Positions 10,152-21,317 of a stretch of 64,000 bases of DNA are shown one piece after another. The notes under the pieces are model-generated. The model saw only the letters and a program-made list of their open reading frames with translations, made no database searches and was not told the origin of the DNA. The position numbers and the translations under genes were made by a program. Numbering within the stretch: position 1 is the first letter of the stretch; the number at the start of each line of letters is the position of its first letter. Source of the stretch: Ypsolopha sequella (taxonomy: Eukaryota; Arthropoda; Insecta; Lepidoptera; Ypsolophidae); assembly GCA_934047225.1 (NCBI GenBank), contig OW203989.1:14359977-14423976 (forward strand), written 5' to 3'.

Positions 10152-10462
10152 AGTAGTTTATGCTACAAGGGCGAAAAGGAATAAATTACGAGGATGATTT
10201 AAAACACGAGCGTAGCGAAGTAAAACAAATATAATCTTGTAAACTTTAAATTATGATTGGCTCAAAAGGACTGTATCCAGAGCCGTTAAACAGTGGAAAA
10301 AAAGTATAACATTTATAGTACACAGGAAAGGTTGCAGGTTAGCCAAATTCTCGTAAATAAATTTAAAACATAATAATAATAAAGCCCCGGGGCAAAATAA
10401 TCGACTTTCTGTTCGGTTTTGATGCATAAAAAGTGGGCCTTTACGAGCACTTGCATTGAAAA
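10152..10462 (+). mobile_element. dispersed repeat family D, copy 1 (head truncated)
   Basis: It starts AGTAGTTTATGCTACAAGGG, contains ATGATTGGCTCAAAAGGACT, CCAGAGCCGTTAAACAGT and CGACTTTCTGTTCGGTTTTG, and ends near GAGCACTTGCATTGAAAAT. Three other copies lie at 23257-23649, 23691-24081 and, inverted, 51180-51482. In copies 2 and 3 the head is a long hairpin around the CGAGCGTAGC centre; here half of the hairpin is missing. Non-coding; ORFs on either strand are incidental. Confidence 0.75.
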
Positions 10463-10691
10463 TAAATATATGACGTGTTGATATTTTTCTCATATAGGTT
10501 TACGTGGAAAGGTATCTTAATTCTCTAAATTTTGCCATTTTTGCAAGTGTTTTTTGAACTGTTCTTCTGATTGCTCTGATACGCAGGTTCCACCTTTGGT
10601 GATACGAGAAGGCCCTTTTAAATATTGTTTTTTATACTGTTAGCTAGAACAATAAATAAATGCTATGGAACTCATAAAATTATAATTTTCA

Positions 10692-10805
10692 GTGCTACTA
10701 TGCAAATAAATTCCGAAAAATCCATTGGTGCATGCCCTACAACGCAGGATTTCAATTCGAATCTCAAGATTGACTTTCCGGCGGCATCCTACCAACTGAG
10801 CCACG
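10692..10805 (-). mobile_element. tRNA-derived SINE fragment
   Basis: On the minus strand, GGCTCAGTTGGTAGGATG resembles a tRNA box A, and further on the shared SINE body words GCATGCACCAATG and TCGGAATTTA appear, as at 30840, 34130 and 55570. Box B is degenerate. Confidence 0.6.
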
Positions 10806-10894
10806 TGTTAAATTCATACTGAAGACTCGTTAAGTGCTCAGTAACATGGACACATCCCACAATTTCAGTATACGAACAATCTGAAGTACTCAGC

Positions 10895-11155
10895 GTGCGT
10901 AAGTCTTTTATATACCAATGCCTTAAAAGGTATCATCGCTTTAGAGTTCCATACCTTCCTGAAGCAAGACAACGTTCAGATCGCTGTCCTTTACCAGCGG
11001 TCAAGAACGAGTTTGCAAGTGGTCACTACGATTTTCAGGCTCCAAATTTGTACAATGCTATAAACAGTAAAGTAAGATTAAAAAAATTGAGTAGTTTCCT
11101 AAGGCGACATAAAGTTTTCCAATGGCTAAGCTTACTTAACTTACGAGCAGACTGA
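10895..11155 (+). pseudogene. LINE ORF2 C-terminal fragment
   Basis: The frame encodes FRVPYLPEARQRSDRC, then YDFQAPNLYNAINSKVRL and LSSFLRRHKVFQWL. This is the layout of the end of CR1/Jockey-group ORF2 proteins ('...f.yrgp.lwN.lp..i....s...Fk..lk.yl'). No endonuclease or reverse transcriptase remains, so this is a 5'-truncated insertion. A second, different copy of this type is at 52065-52493. The first residues from the ATG may not belong to the element. Confidence 0.65.
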
Positions 11156-11756
11156 AATACTATTGTAGGTTAATCCTAGGACTAATAATATATACTTTTA
11201 TTTGTATTCACACACTTCCACGCACACACATACACTCAACTTATATCACAATCACACTCATACATAATACACTGAATTACACACCCTCACTTCGAATGCA
11301 GTATACATCCTCTTTTCACTTTGTTAATATTAATAAATAAGTTTAATTTTAGCAATTACTTACACTACTACCAGCAAAAAAAAAAAAAAACTGTGACCAA
11401 ATGTTAAACCTTCATGTTCTAATCTAATTGTTAACCGTAATGCCTCTTTATTATGAATTGCACTTTTAATATTTTGTGATAGTTATAGAAAGAGCAGTCG
11501 ATAATTTTATTTAAAAATCTACAGTTATTAATTCATTCTTTGTTAAAATACTAACATTAAGTTAAGTTAAAAATAACTAAAAATTGTTTCATAATTTTGT
11601 ATGTACCTTCTTGGCTATTGATTATAACAAACTGAAATTATGGGAATGTACTGACTGCTAGCTTACAGTTAACACTTTTTTTTAGGAGTCAGATACTCAT
11701 TGTATTTTATGATGTTTTATGGTCAGTAAAGATATTTTTATGTTTATGTTTATGGT
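11156..11756 (+). mobile_element. 3' UTR and tail of the truncated LINE
   Basis: Directly downstream of the ORF2 fragment there is an A run (about 11376-11390) and, at about 11736-11755, a TTTATG hexamer tail. The copy at 52.5 kb ends the same way, with an A run then (TTTATG)n, which supports this end. The interval holds no ORF worth noting. Confidence 0.5.
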
Positions 11757-11789
11757 ATGTGAATATTTTACTTAGGGAAAATTGCAAAA

Positions 11790-11865
11790 GGTGTTATCGA
11801 TCCGTGTTTAGAATATCCGGATACTGATCACTTACCAAGCCTGTAGTATGAATTTGGCTGCATAA
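11790..11865. mobile_element. palindromic MITE family B, partial copy
   Basis: It contains ATACTGATCACTTACCAAGC then GTAGTATGAATTTGG, the right half of the element seen complete at 43628-43892. The left half is absent. Confidence 0.5.
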
Positions 11866-12384
11866 ATTAATGTCACCATATTTATCCTAACCAGTCTGCG
11901 TCACTAGAGAGAGAGGAGTGGAAATAGGCTAATGAAGTATTTGAAACGCTTTACGCTCGTTCGTCAAACGTTCAAACGCCGTAATTTGCAACAGAATACT
12001 AAGCATATATCCCTGAATAGCGTTTATTATACTAGCATTTTGCGACCTACTTCCTTCGGCTGTGCTTTAGTGGAGACTCTGTCAATGTTTCCAGGAACGA
12101 CTTGGGGTATCAAGTTGAAATTATTATTATTGAACTATAGCTTTTGCTCTTGTGTAAGTGCATTTTAAGATGAAAAGTATTATCGACAGTTTTCGGCTTA
12201 GCGGTTATTTTATCAACACTCCTTATAGCCTATATATTGACCAGAGTCACTACGATTATAACTCGAGTTAAAACGGAACATACATACATACAAACAGAAA
12301 CACAGAAAAAAAATCAAAAATTGTAGTTTTAAAAATATTCAATAAAAATATTTTACTATTAGTATAAATAGTATGTGAATATTT

Positions 12385-12495
12385 TTCACCTTAATCCCAG
12401 TCCTGAGTGAATCACTAAGGGAAGTCAAAATTGTTATTAATCCTTGATACGGATCATTTACCAAGCCTCCAGTATGAATTTGGAGGATGACTAAA
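12385..12495. mobile_element. palindromic MITE family B, partial copy
   Basis: It matches the 43.7-kb copy through CCCAGTCCTGAGTGAATCAC, CGGATCATTTACCAAGCCT and CAGTATGAATTTGGAGGATG. The outer left arm is missing. Confidence 0.5.
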
Positions 12496-14110
12496 ATTTG
12501 TTTTGACCCCAGGTTTAGCGAGTCTTGTCATTATTTTTACAAAGTTCAAAAAATAACTGGTTTTGCAGACGCAGAAACAATATTTCGATTTAAATTCGTG
12601 CCGCAAGTGTTATCATTAATTTCTACGGTGCCAAAACTATCACTTCCAAATGACCAGATATCAATGATGATAATTTACCCAATAAATGTTTATTCGCGAC
12701 AAAATTTATCGCCGTTACAATGAAATAGACGGGTCCGAGGTGAGCCTGGTAACAAGGCTATAAATATTGGAAAAGCACTGAAATATGGCCAGAGTTCGAC
12801 ACGTTCGTTTTTCGCCGCTTTTTGCGACAAAAGTCAAACTATTTTTATTAGTACAGCTTAGTGGATGTTTTACGTTTCATATCGAATGTGCAATCCGTAC
12901 TTTAATAAATGCAGATGTCTTTCTTTCGTTCACATAGCATCGGAGTAACAGATTGACATGATTTTTTGCATAGAGATAATTTATGGGCCGGAGAGGGCCA
13001 TAATTGCTACTTTTTATCCCAGAAAAATACATACTAAATCAGCGTGGGCAAAGTTATTGTATTTAACTGGTTTCTATTTTATTGTCGCAGAGAAAAGAGG
13101 ATATCAGGTGGTATCTCTAGTGTTGTGATACTTATGATCGTGTCTGGCTAAATAAGCTGTCACTCTAATTTTAACTAGCCAAAATGTAAGTCCTCCTTAT
13201 TTAACCGACTACTTTACCACATGCGTTATCCACTCTAGTCGTTAAGTTACTATTTTCTAATCTAAATTCTAATTCTAAATCTAAGAAGTTACTATTTTAA
13301 GAACAGACATCATGACGCAACCAACTCAAATGTGGGCGTGGCCAAATGTCATGCTGTTCTATTTTGTTATAAGGTGCACGCTCCATGAAACTTGCGAGGA
13401 CAACACAATTGTGCCGATTTCGACGTGGGCGCAAAATTGAAAACTTGTTTCAGGAGAAACATAATTTTGGCAAAACTGTGGACGTTTTCAAACATTATTT
13501 TTGGGTATTATTAATCTTAATAACATTCTCGATGTTTGATTCGTCTTAGTTTTTTGATTTTATCCAAAACAGTTAAATTTAGTTTAACTGTTAAATTTAC
13601 GTATGTAAGGGGTTTGTTGTTAAGATGTTACTCAAATTTCACGATTTTAAGTTCCACTTACGAACATAGATCTAGATAAAAGCCTAAAATATTATAATAA
13701 CATTCCTTAGACACACCACAATTTTGTGACAGCGTTTGTATGGAGGTTTGCGCGTGATCATGTCTCTTTTGTAATGCAAGTAATGTTATAGGTACTTTTT
13801 ATCCCTGGTACCTCTCTCCCACTCATTCTCCCCGGGTCAAAGAGGGCCACTTCACTTGTACAAAAAAATTTCAATTTTTCAATACAATATCTATAAACCC
13901 GGAGCAATAAAGAAAGGAATCTTAGATGGCACCCATCATCATCCCCTCTCACTCGCACAGTATATCTGTCTTCAGTCGCAAACCTGCGTACTGCATGCAA
14001 AAAAAATTGTCTGGATTTGCCGCTCAAGCTTACTCCACGCGTCTAGTTTCCCAACACATTGTTACTTGTTTCTTGTTAAATTTCACTCGTTAACACTTAA
14101 CACTTGACTT
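12496..14110. other. AT-rich sequence, no recognised feature
   Basis: Several short ORFs occur on both strands, overlapping one another at 13758-14107, but none shows a recognisable domain. Confidence 0.35.
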
Positions 14111-14114
14111 CAAA

Positions 14115-14175
14115 TATAAGGTGAAATTTAATCAACCGACAGAATTCATACTGCAGACTCGGTTAGTGATTAAAT
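14115..14175. mobile_element. palindromic MITE family A, left end only
   Basis: It reads ATAAGGTGAAATTTAATCAA, then GAATTCATACTGCAGACTCG and GTTAGTGATT, matching the left arm of the complete copy at 33780-34030. The right arm is absent. Confidence 0.6.
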
Positions 14176-14311
14176 AGAACAAAAATATTACAAAAAAAAT
14201 ATTAAGGAAACAACTTTTTATGCTGTCGTATCACTGAGCAATAAAATCACAGGTACATGCCGCCCGCCATGTTATACTTATACCAACAGTTCTTCGATAA
14301 CTTTATGTTTA

Positions 14312-14356
14312 TTCATACTGATGAGGGCCCTGTACTGAGGGCCGAAGTATATTAAA
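14312..14356 (+). ncRNA. hammerhead-ribozyme-like motif, weak helix I
   Basis: CUGAUGA (14318-14324), G, then helix II GGCCC/GGGCC (14326-14330 with 14339-14343, perfect 5 bp), GAA (14344-14346), then GUAUAU, which can pair with itself only through a G-U. Helix I is not convincing. It has the same one-base spacer between the core and helix II as the other motifs in the window. Confidence 0.35.
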
Positions 14357-14501
14357 AATATTTTTTTCACTGTCTTTTATGTAAATAATAATTAGATATT
14401 ATCATTAATTATTTGGTTTTATTTTTTTTTGCTTTATTATTTAATAAATAAATTAAGCTGACAAAAAGCAAAAAAATATCTATTGCGTGCGACGCAACTT
14501 A

Positions 14502-15029
14502 GTTGAATAACAGGTGCGAAGAGCATGACATACTGTTTAAGGCGATTACCGTCGCAAAATTAGCAGCTCGATGTTTGTCGGTAGGAATATCGACGAAAAC
14601 GACATTGAAATAACGTTCATATCAGCGCGCAATGTATAGTGGCTGTTACGACGATCGATGCGTCCTTGAAAGGGTGAAATAGGAGAAAATAATACTTTTC
14701 ACATGGACGTGAGTGTTCGATTGAATAATCCTATGTTAAGTTTATAGCTATCAAGTTTATGTATTTATCAAAGCATAAATGAATTAAATCAACCAAGTCG
14801 CTTAGGAAATTCAAGCCAAAAAACACCATTCGGAAAAAAAAACAATTAGAAGTTTTGGTGGTATGAGGAAGATAAATGTTGCATATGTTGTCTAAGAGTT
14901 GATAATTTTTTTCAATATTTTTGATTTGTCAATAAACAGGGTGTGGGCTATTTAAAGTACCTATTTGGTGATAATAAGCCCCTTAATCTCAAAAACATCG
15001 TGTCACGCTCTTCGCACTTGTGATTCAAC
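14502..15029. mobile_element. inverted-repeat element enclosing a TTAA family E copy
   Basis: The ends at 14502-14530 and 15001-15029 are near-perfect inverted repeats (left ACAGGTGCGAAGAGCATGAC). Inside, 14537-14986 is family E in reverse orientation, bounded by TTAAGG and CCTTAA, and similar throughout to 49169-49629 and 53919-54324. Either family E landed in a small palindromic element or the outer repeat belongs to this subfamily only; the other two copies lack it. Confidence 0.65.
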
Positions 15030-15031
15030 TA

Positions 15032-16168
15032 ATAGTTAGGGAGCTGGCGAGCAAAATTTCGATATGATCAGCGCACTAGGCAAGCGTTATTAATAGTGAT
15101 ATTTATGCCCTAAGAAACATTAAGGACCTTGTCTGTCACCATGGTGGCGATGCGTTGTAAAGTTACAGCGTTTCAAAAATGTTTAAAAAAAAAGGTGTGC
15201 TATAATATGCGCACAGGTCTGCCTTTGGGGCTGAAGATCACAGTAACCTTGGAAACACAAAGAATTGAAAAAGCAGACATCCATCCCAATAACTTTTGTA
15301 GTAATCAATTTTTTAATTTATTTTTATGATTTAAAAAACTGTATATGAAGTGCGCACTTGGCAGATTTGGACTGTTCGATCAATAACAATGAGAAGAACC
15401 ACGGAAAAATAGTCTGCCTACATGTTACCTCTGTGTTGTCTTTTGACAGTGTTTCAAAAATGTAAAAAAAAAAAGTGTGCTATATTATGCGGACACGTCT
15501 GCTTGTTCGACTGATGTTTGAATTCCTTATGAACACCAAGAAAATCGATGAGGCAGACTCTCAAGCCTCAGATATTCCAAAGGCAGACTATTTGATTTTT
15601 TTTTTCAACTCGATGCTTGCGTTGCACGACCAAACCAAGCAGGTATAGAAATATCCCCATAGTTCCTTTCGTGGTGTTCTTACTTTCTAATAAATTTACT
15701 TTCTAATAAATGTTCCAAGGGCATTTCGTTTCTGATTGGCATTCAGAAAAAATATGATGTACAGCTAAAAATCAGTGAGCAAAGTGTCTGCCACATTTTT
15801 TTTCGAATCCACGGAGTCATAGTGAATCGAATGGGCGCACTAAAAACCGCGTGCAAATAATTTAATAGAGTTTTTTTTACATTTTTACAACTCCGTCCCA
15901 CGATAATGCAGAGTCCTGAATGTCTGCCTCTTCGATTTTCTTCGTTTCCAAGATGGTTGTGACCATAAACTCCAGAAGCATACATGCACGAATGATTCAA
16001 TACCCCGATTTTTTTAAGCAACTTCAATCCGCTGTAACGCGAAAATGCAGCGACATAGGACCTTAATTGATTGGACCAAATCAATTCGTAATGATTTAAA
16101 CTGCAATCCACCTCGACGTAAAATATGTGCAAATCATATAGCGAAATGCTCGCCAGCTCCCTAACTAT
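15032..16168. mobile_element. composite non-autonomous element with 35-bp inverted termini
   Basis: The termini at 15032-15068 and 16133-16168 (AGTTAGGGAGCTGGCGAGC and complement) are inverted repeats. Inside, a module with GTTTCAAAAATG, an A run and GTGTGCTATAWTATGCG occurs twice in direct order (about 15168 and 15450), and a third, diverged inverted version lies at about 15850-15990 (CAGACATTCAGG... on the minus strand). No transposase is encoded; ORFs at 15129-15329 and 15743-16180 (minus) lack recognisable domains. Class uncertain. Confidence 0.6.
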
Positions 16169-16640
16169 AAGTCGCGTCACGCGGGATTAAACACCGTGCT
16201 ACGATTGTCACAATCCCGTCACAAGTCACAGTCTCTTCATATTAGTGTTAAATCTGTGTATAGGTAGGTACAGTCGGTAAATTCACATAGAATTAGCGTT
16301 TCTACTAATAAGGCTGTGTACCTGAACTGCGGTGCCGTGTGTGTGACGTCACGTCCAATGTAGACAGCGGTGAGCCACAGCCGTTTTAGTCACGAGTCGC
16401 GTCGCGTGTCCGCTGCAATATTATGTACTATAGGGGAAGATTCCGCTAACTCACTTTTCATTTTTATTACTTTAGCAACCAAGGGTAGTTAATGCAAGTT
16501 ATTTTTTATGCGGTTGTCATAAAAATGTGATTGCTTTGCCCAGCGTAAATGGATGCTATAGTAAATAGATGAAGTAGCTTATAATTTTACACTTTGCTTT
16601 CATTTAGGTCAGGTCTGCAAATATGTACATTCGTTTTTTT
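16169..16640. other. sequence without recognised features
   Basis: A locally GC-richer patch (16320-16430) with TGACGTCACGTCC and GAGTCGCGTCGCGTG is present, but no ORF or repeat was identified. It could be a piece of an older element or a regulatory sequence. Confidence 0.35.
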
Positions 16641-16979
16641 TTTGGGGTCCGTACCCAAAGGACCCTATTATTAAGACTCCGCTGTCCGTCTGTCTGTCCA
16701 TCTGTCACCAGGCTGTATCTCATGAACCGTGATAGTTAGACAGTTGAAATTTTCACAGATGATATATTTCTGTTGCCGCTATAGCAACAAAATTAAATAC
16801 TAAAAAACAGAATAAAATAAATATTTAAGGGGGCTCCAACAAACATGTTTTTTTTTTGCTGTTTTTCTAGATAATGATACGGAACCCTTCGTGCGCGAGT
16901 CTGACTCGCACTCGGCCGGTTTTATAGATAATGGTACGGAACCCTTTGTGCATTAGTCCGACTCGCACTTGGCCGGTTT
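16641..16979 (-). mobile_element. GGTTCCGTACC repeat (family C), with duplicated end
   Basis: On the minus strand it ends in CCGGCCGAGTGCGAGTC... GGTTCCGTATCATT and begins with GGGTACGGACCCC. The end unit is duplicated: two copies of the ACTCGCAC-CGGCCGG end lie in tandem at about 16877-16922 and 16927-16979. The interior holds GACAGACGGACAGCGGAGTC. Other copies or fragments lie at 19867, 25378, 29336, 39181, 44989, 45455, 50306 and 53553. A widespread lepidopteran repeat by recollection; superfamily not assigned. Confidence 0.7.
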
Positions 16980-17049
16980 CTTTACTACCTTCTCACTGCT
17001 TCAAGTAACTGGTAGTATACAAAATTGATCAGTTAATAATTTAATTTAA

Positions 17050-17150
17050 TACAATACAATATTCTTTATTAAACATGATCTTGCTAAGTTTCTTGGCCGT
17101 TCTTCTTAGCAAGACTAAGCGAATGGGCGGAGGTAGGCATGTATTTATAT
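17050..17150 (-). mobile_element. LINE 3' end fragment
   Basis: The minus strand reads TTAGTCTTGCTAAGAAGAAC, GGCCAAGAAACTTAGCAAG, then AATAAAGAATATTG and a TGTATT-type tail. A related stretch, TTGCTGAGAAGAAGGGCAAG, is at about 58311. Microsatellite-like tail after AATAAA supports a retroelement 3' end. Confidence 0.5.
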
Positions 17151-17170
17151 ATGTAACTTATTGGTATGTG

Positions 17171-17305
17171 GTATATAGGATTTGATTTGGTCGGCCGCCT
17201 GGATTCATGCTGGGGGCTCGGTTGGTGATCATTGAACCTTGTTCCTGGTCCCTGGCCGGGTCTCCGGTATGGGTTCGGGTGGTTGATTGGATTTCACCTT
17301 GTATA
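17171..17305. mobile_element. palindromic MITE family A, short copy with A-to-G biased changes
   Basis: Both arms align without gaps to the complete copy at 33780-34030. In 46 aligned left-arm bases I count 13 differences, 10 of them A in that copy and G here. In the right arm I count about 14 differences, 10 being A to G. The right end is CACCTTGTATA, as in the family. The interior is mostly deleted, leaving a compact palindrome. Confidence 0.7.
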
Positions 17306-17463
17306 ATATATATTTTACCTATCATTTGAATCGTATATATATTGCTTCATACATTAAATAAACCTTTAATCTAGTTCATGTACATTTATTATTTTATTAC
17401 ATATCTTTTTATTAGATTAAATTTGACGTGTAAAAAGTGTATTATATATACCTACTTTGCAAA

Positions 17464-17490
17464 ATAAATTATTTGAATTTGAATTTGAAA
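17464..17490 (+). repeat. LINE-type tail, AATAAA then (TTTGAA)n
   Basis: AATAAATTATTTGAATTTGA followed by another GAATTTGAA unit is the usual hexamer-tailed 3' end of a retroelement. The body upstream (about 17310-17463) is short and unrecognised. Confidence 0.4.
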
Positions 17491-17525
17491 TGCCAAAAAA
17501 CAAAAATTATAGAAAAAATATATTT

Positions 17526-17943
17526 TATAGCACGCATGACCTAAACTCGCACTTGAGCAACGCTTTTCCGTGACTTAAATAGCGTCCGAGCGTAGCGAGG
17601 AGCGCTAACGCCGTGCAATAATGGACTACTTAAGTTGACTTTTTAAAAGCGTTACATCAGTGTGAGTTTCGGTCACGTGTGCTATAATAGTAGTTTATGA
17701 AACTGGCCCATAACTAGGTATTAAAACACTCGTGTATACTGCTACAAAACTTGCCTACGGCTCTTTTTTTAAACTTACACTCGTGTTTTAATAACCTCTT
17801 TATGTGCCAGTTTCATAAACTACTCTATTATGGCACGCCTGAGCGTAGCGAAGAGCGCTAAACACCGTGAAATAATGGACTACTTAAGTTACAAAAGCGT
17901 TACTTAAGTGCGGGTTTAGGCCACACTGTGCTATAAAATAGTA
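17526..17943. mobile_element. nested palindromic MITEs
   Basis: The first element (17526-17687) has inverted termini beginning ATAGCACGCATGACC and ending GTGTGCTATAAT. A second, distinct palindrome occupies about 17688-17828, its arms reading AGTAGTTTATGAAACTGGC and complement. A third segment (17829-17943) is another copy of the first element with an internal deletion at its left end. The motif GAGCGTAGCG occurs in both outer copies and also in the head hairpin of family D. Confidence 0.65.
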
Positions 17944-19079
17944 TTTTTCTACATTTTTGTTTTTTTGCTATGCAATAATGAATATTTTATTGTATTAAAT
18001 TAAATTATTCACTGATCAAATGGCTAACTTTCAAAAAGAACATCCACCCTAATGAAAAACAACAACCAACATAAGAGGCGAAGAAAATTCCAAAAACATT
18101 TTTTTAAGCGATCAAAACAAACTCATAAAATAAAAACATCCCGCCTGACCCGAGCGATATCTTATTACACCAGTGTTCAGCAGGCTCCGACGAAGGCCGG
18201 ATAAACATCTGTAAGAGGCTTTACGAAATCGTTAATACCTAGTTCCCTGGAAGCGTCCCTGTCAATGGGCCGGACTTGAGACCGTTAATAATATCGTTCT
18301 ATCCGGGGCTTAGTCGTTTATAGCACCAAAACGCCGGAACTTGGAGCATTACGAAACAAAACTTTGAGGAACCGATATGGAGCCTGTACGTGATTGTTTT
18401 GTGGAAACAATTAATGTTAGCTAAAAACAGGAAACTTTAAATTGGTAGCTTTCTAGCCATGGATGCAAGAGTATTCGATAATAAATGAGGAACTGTATTT
18501 AAGGTTTCTCCCAACGCCAACGATCTTGAACTGAGTAACTTTATAACCATTTTATACGGTAACTATAGCATTTTTTAATAGAAGAAAAATACCTTGTAAT
18601 CTACATGATATAAATAGTGATGTCGTTTTTCCTGAATTTTATTTGAATATACAGAAGTGAAGCAAGAAAATTCCAAGTTTAACCTTATTTCTCGATTTTT
18701 TATCCACTTGTAACAATATAACTGCTACAGTTTTTATCGAAACAGTATAAAAATTTATAAGCTTCTAGACAAAATAATATTAAATGATATGGTTTTCTCA
18801 GTTTTTGGAAATTCATTTTATTTTAGCTAAAATAAATTAAAACCACACTATTTTCGCACTTGTCGGCAACAGCGACTGACGTAACAGCCATGTTGCGGTG
18901 CGAGCAGATAAGAACTTTATTTTAATATGGTTTTGTTCGAAATTTCAACCACAACGAATTGAGTAACAAATTTTTCCGACGAAGCCACCTTAAATTTGTA
19001 GGTGGTTGTGCTGATGCCGGGTTCGACTCTATTATTCGGGGAGAGTAAGTAAACGGCTCTCAAACAGGCATAACCAGTG
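17944..19079. other. no recognised gene; possibly unique sequence
   Basis: AT-rich with a somewhat more balanced patch (18130-18370). I see no ORF of note and no repeat partner in the window, so this could be unique host sequence. Confidence 0.3.
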
Positions 19080-19237
19080 GGTCTACCGCGTAATTCTCAT
19101 TTTCATCAACATCAACTTGAGATTGAAATTAGATGTGCGTGCGACGACGCCCGCCTAACATGCCATCTCTTTTGCACGCGTTGAATTTCGCATGCATTTG
19201 CTTGAAGTTGATACAAATGAGAATTACGCGGTAGAGC
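19080..19237. mobile_element. palindromic MITE
   Basis: The arms share CTACCGCGTAATTCTCATTT (from 19083) and its complement ending at about 19234; more loosely paired sequence (ATCAACATCAACTTGA versus TTGAAGTTGATACAA) extends inward. No ORF. Confidence 0.6.
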
Positions 19238-19866
19238 CCCAGGTGGCGCACCATGCCTGGGACCGATTGATGGTGGTATATATGTGGCAGACAAATAGTA
19301 AAATTCGGTATTTTACTAGTGCATGAGTCCGACTCACATTATTCAGCTTTCTTGCAAGTTATATTACAATCGAGGCAATTTTTTGTACTGAAATAGAATT
19401 TTTTTTTTAGTTAAAAACTTGTGTGAACATTTCCCACTTAGCACAACTCTGTAAAGACGCAGAATTATTATTTTACAGAAATTACAGAGACGAATCAAAA
19501 CTCTGGAGAATTGTATAAAAGGTTTATAAGTAGCTACTAAATTCATTTCCTTCCTAGAATTCATTGTTAGAAAGAAAGATCTTGACTGTTTGAACAATAT
19601 TCAAGTATGCATACATTTGTATAAATGCTGACATATACGTCTTTTTTTAAAAGGCTTTCGCTTTTTAATGCGTCTATCAACTAACACAAAAATTCAAATT
19701 CAAATAGTTCGTTTTGTAGAATAGGTATATACATAAAATACACGTTTTAAACGTCGATTTTAATCTTAAAAAAACAATAGACTACGATGTTAAATTAATA
19801 TAGTACAAGGAAACACAATTAGATGAATTATGTAAAATAAATAATTTTTATTTATCTTATTAATAA
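19238..19866. other. AT-rich sequence, no recognised feature
   Basis: GTAGAATTCGG-like words near 19297 (AGTAAAATTCGGTATTTTAC) recall the terminus of the element at 35761-36074, but no second end is seen. Confidence 0.3.
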
Positions 19867-20595
19867 AAACCGGCCAAGTGCGTGTCGGGCCACGCGCAGT
19901 GTAGTTCGGGTTAGTGGGTTCCGTAGTTGCCCTGCACAATATGCGGACTTCTTCTCCAAGTACAATTTATAAGTTTGTCGACTAATACACATCGCGCCAA
20001 ACTTCTAGTACGCTCGGAAGTTGCTCTTCCCAAGAACGGCCCATACATTTTGTTCCTGCTGATGCGAATCGCCCCGTGTTTAGAGGGGACTAAAAGTTTG
20101 GCGCGATCTGTACTCGTTAACTTGTAAAGCCTACTTAGCTGTGATAGTTTTTCTTTTAATTTCGTTATGTATACTACTGCCGTGATTTTTTTCACGTCTC
20201 CAAATACAACCATTTCGCTGGTAGGGGGGGGTGGGACACTTGACTCTAACAAAAATTAACAATTTTAAGCTTAATATTTCGCAAACGGAACCCTGGATCG
20301 AAAAAGGGTCTTCTCAAACCCCCAATATTTTAAAATTACCTATCCAACGACAACCTACACTAGGGGATAGACGAGAAAAAAAAATCTTCTCCACTTTACG
20401 TGTAGGGAAGGTACCCTATAAAAAAATGTTTTTCATTATTTTAATGTACCACTTTATCAGCGTGATAAATATATACATATATAAATATATATACCCATGC
20501 TAAATTACAGCTTTCTAGTACTAAGCCACGGACAGACACGGACATGGCTAAACTATAAGGGTTCCATGTTGTTGACTAAGGAACCTACAAAATGG
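19867..20595 (+). mobile_element. GGTTCCGTACC repeat (family C) with a nested MITE
   Basis: It begins AAACCGGCCAAGTGCG and GTGGGTTCCGTAG, and ends in GACAGACACGGACATGG, GGGTTCC and AAGGAACC. Nested inside, about 19968-20130 is a small palindrome whose arms share ATCGCGCCAAACTT and complement. The ORFs at 19911-20252 and 20231-20503 run across this nested structure and are not genes. Confidence 0.6.
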
Positions 20596-20894
20596 CTTAC
20601 TTAAATTAAAAAAAAATGATACACTTGCATAAAAAACTTAGGAGTTAAATTATTATCATAATGCAAATAATAAAACATGGTTTATATAAATAAAAAAGCT
20701 ATGAATAAATATATGCCTAACTTCGCCCAGACATTGCTGCATGATCTAAGTTCGCTTTGCCTTTCGCTACTCAGTGTAATTGTATTTTTATAGTAAAAAA
20801 ATTATTTAAAATAACGATATCATTGTTTATCTGATCTTGTATAAATCTTACATTATAACACCGCTGGAGAGCCAATCCACATGAGCGACGAGAA

Positions 20895-21317
20895 TTAAGA
20901 GGATAGTTTCCGCAAAACCATAAGTTATTCTTCCTGGTTTGAAGAATCTAGCAAACACTACGTAAAAAAGAAAAAAATGTATTCCTTCCGGGAATATAAT
21001 ACACACTTATATCGAGTCCTCAGAAGCCATTCCAATATTGACAAATAAAATACCAAAGATGGCTCTAAAAAGTTTTCATGTCGAGGTTTAAGATTATTAG
21101 AGCAAAAACCCATTTATATTATTTATGGATTAAATTCTGTATAAACTTTATTAAACTTTTAACAGATATTTCTTAGCACCATTGGTTTTTTTTTAAATAA
21201 TAAAATTAGTGAAAAAAGTTGTCATTTTGACTTTTTTCCAGGATCCGTCCCTCTCGCACTGCGGGTCTTTCCGCATGAAGTAACAGGGTAGTATGCACGC
21301 GGAACCTATCCTCTTAA
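20895..21317 (+). mobile_element. TTAA-bounded element (family F), 423 bp
   Basis: The ends are TTAAGAGGATAG and CTATCCTCTTAA. Near the right end it has GGATCCGTCCCTCTCGCACTG and GCGGGTCTTTCCGC, the family-defining block on this strand. The length matches the 424-bp copies at 39587, 40007 and 61790. The termini differ from those of other copies, so this is a diverged subfamily. Confidence 0.6.

Noticed and set aside
15743..16180. 145-residue minus-strand ORF
   Set aside because: It spans the interior and inverted terminus of a non-autonomous element and shows no family motif.
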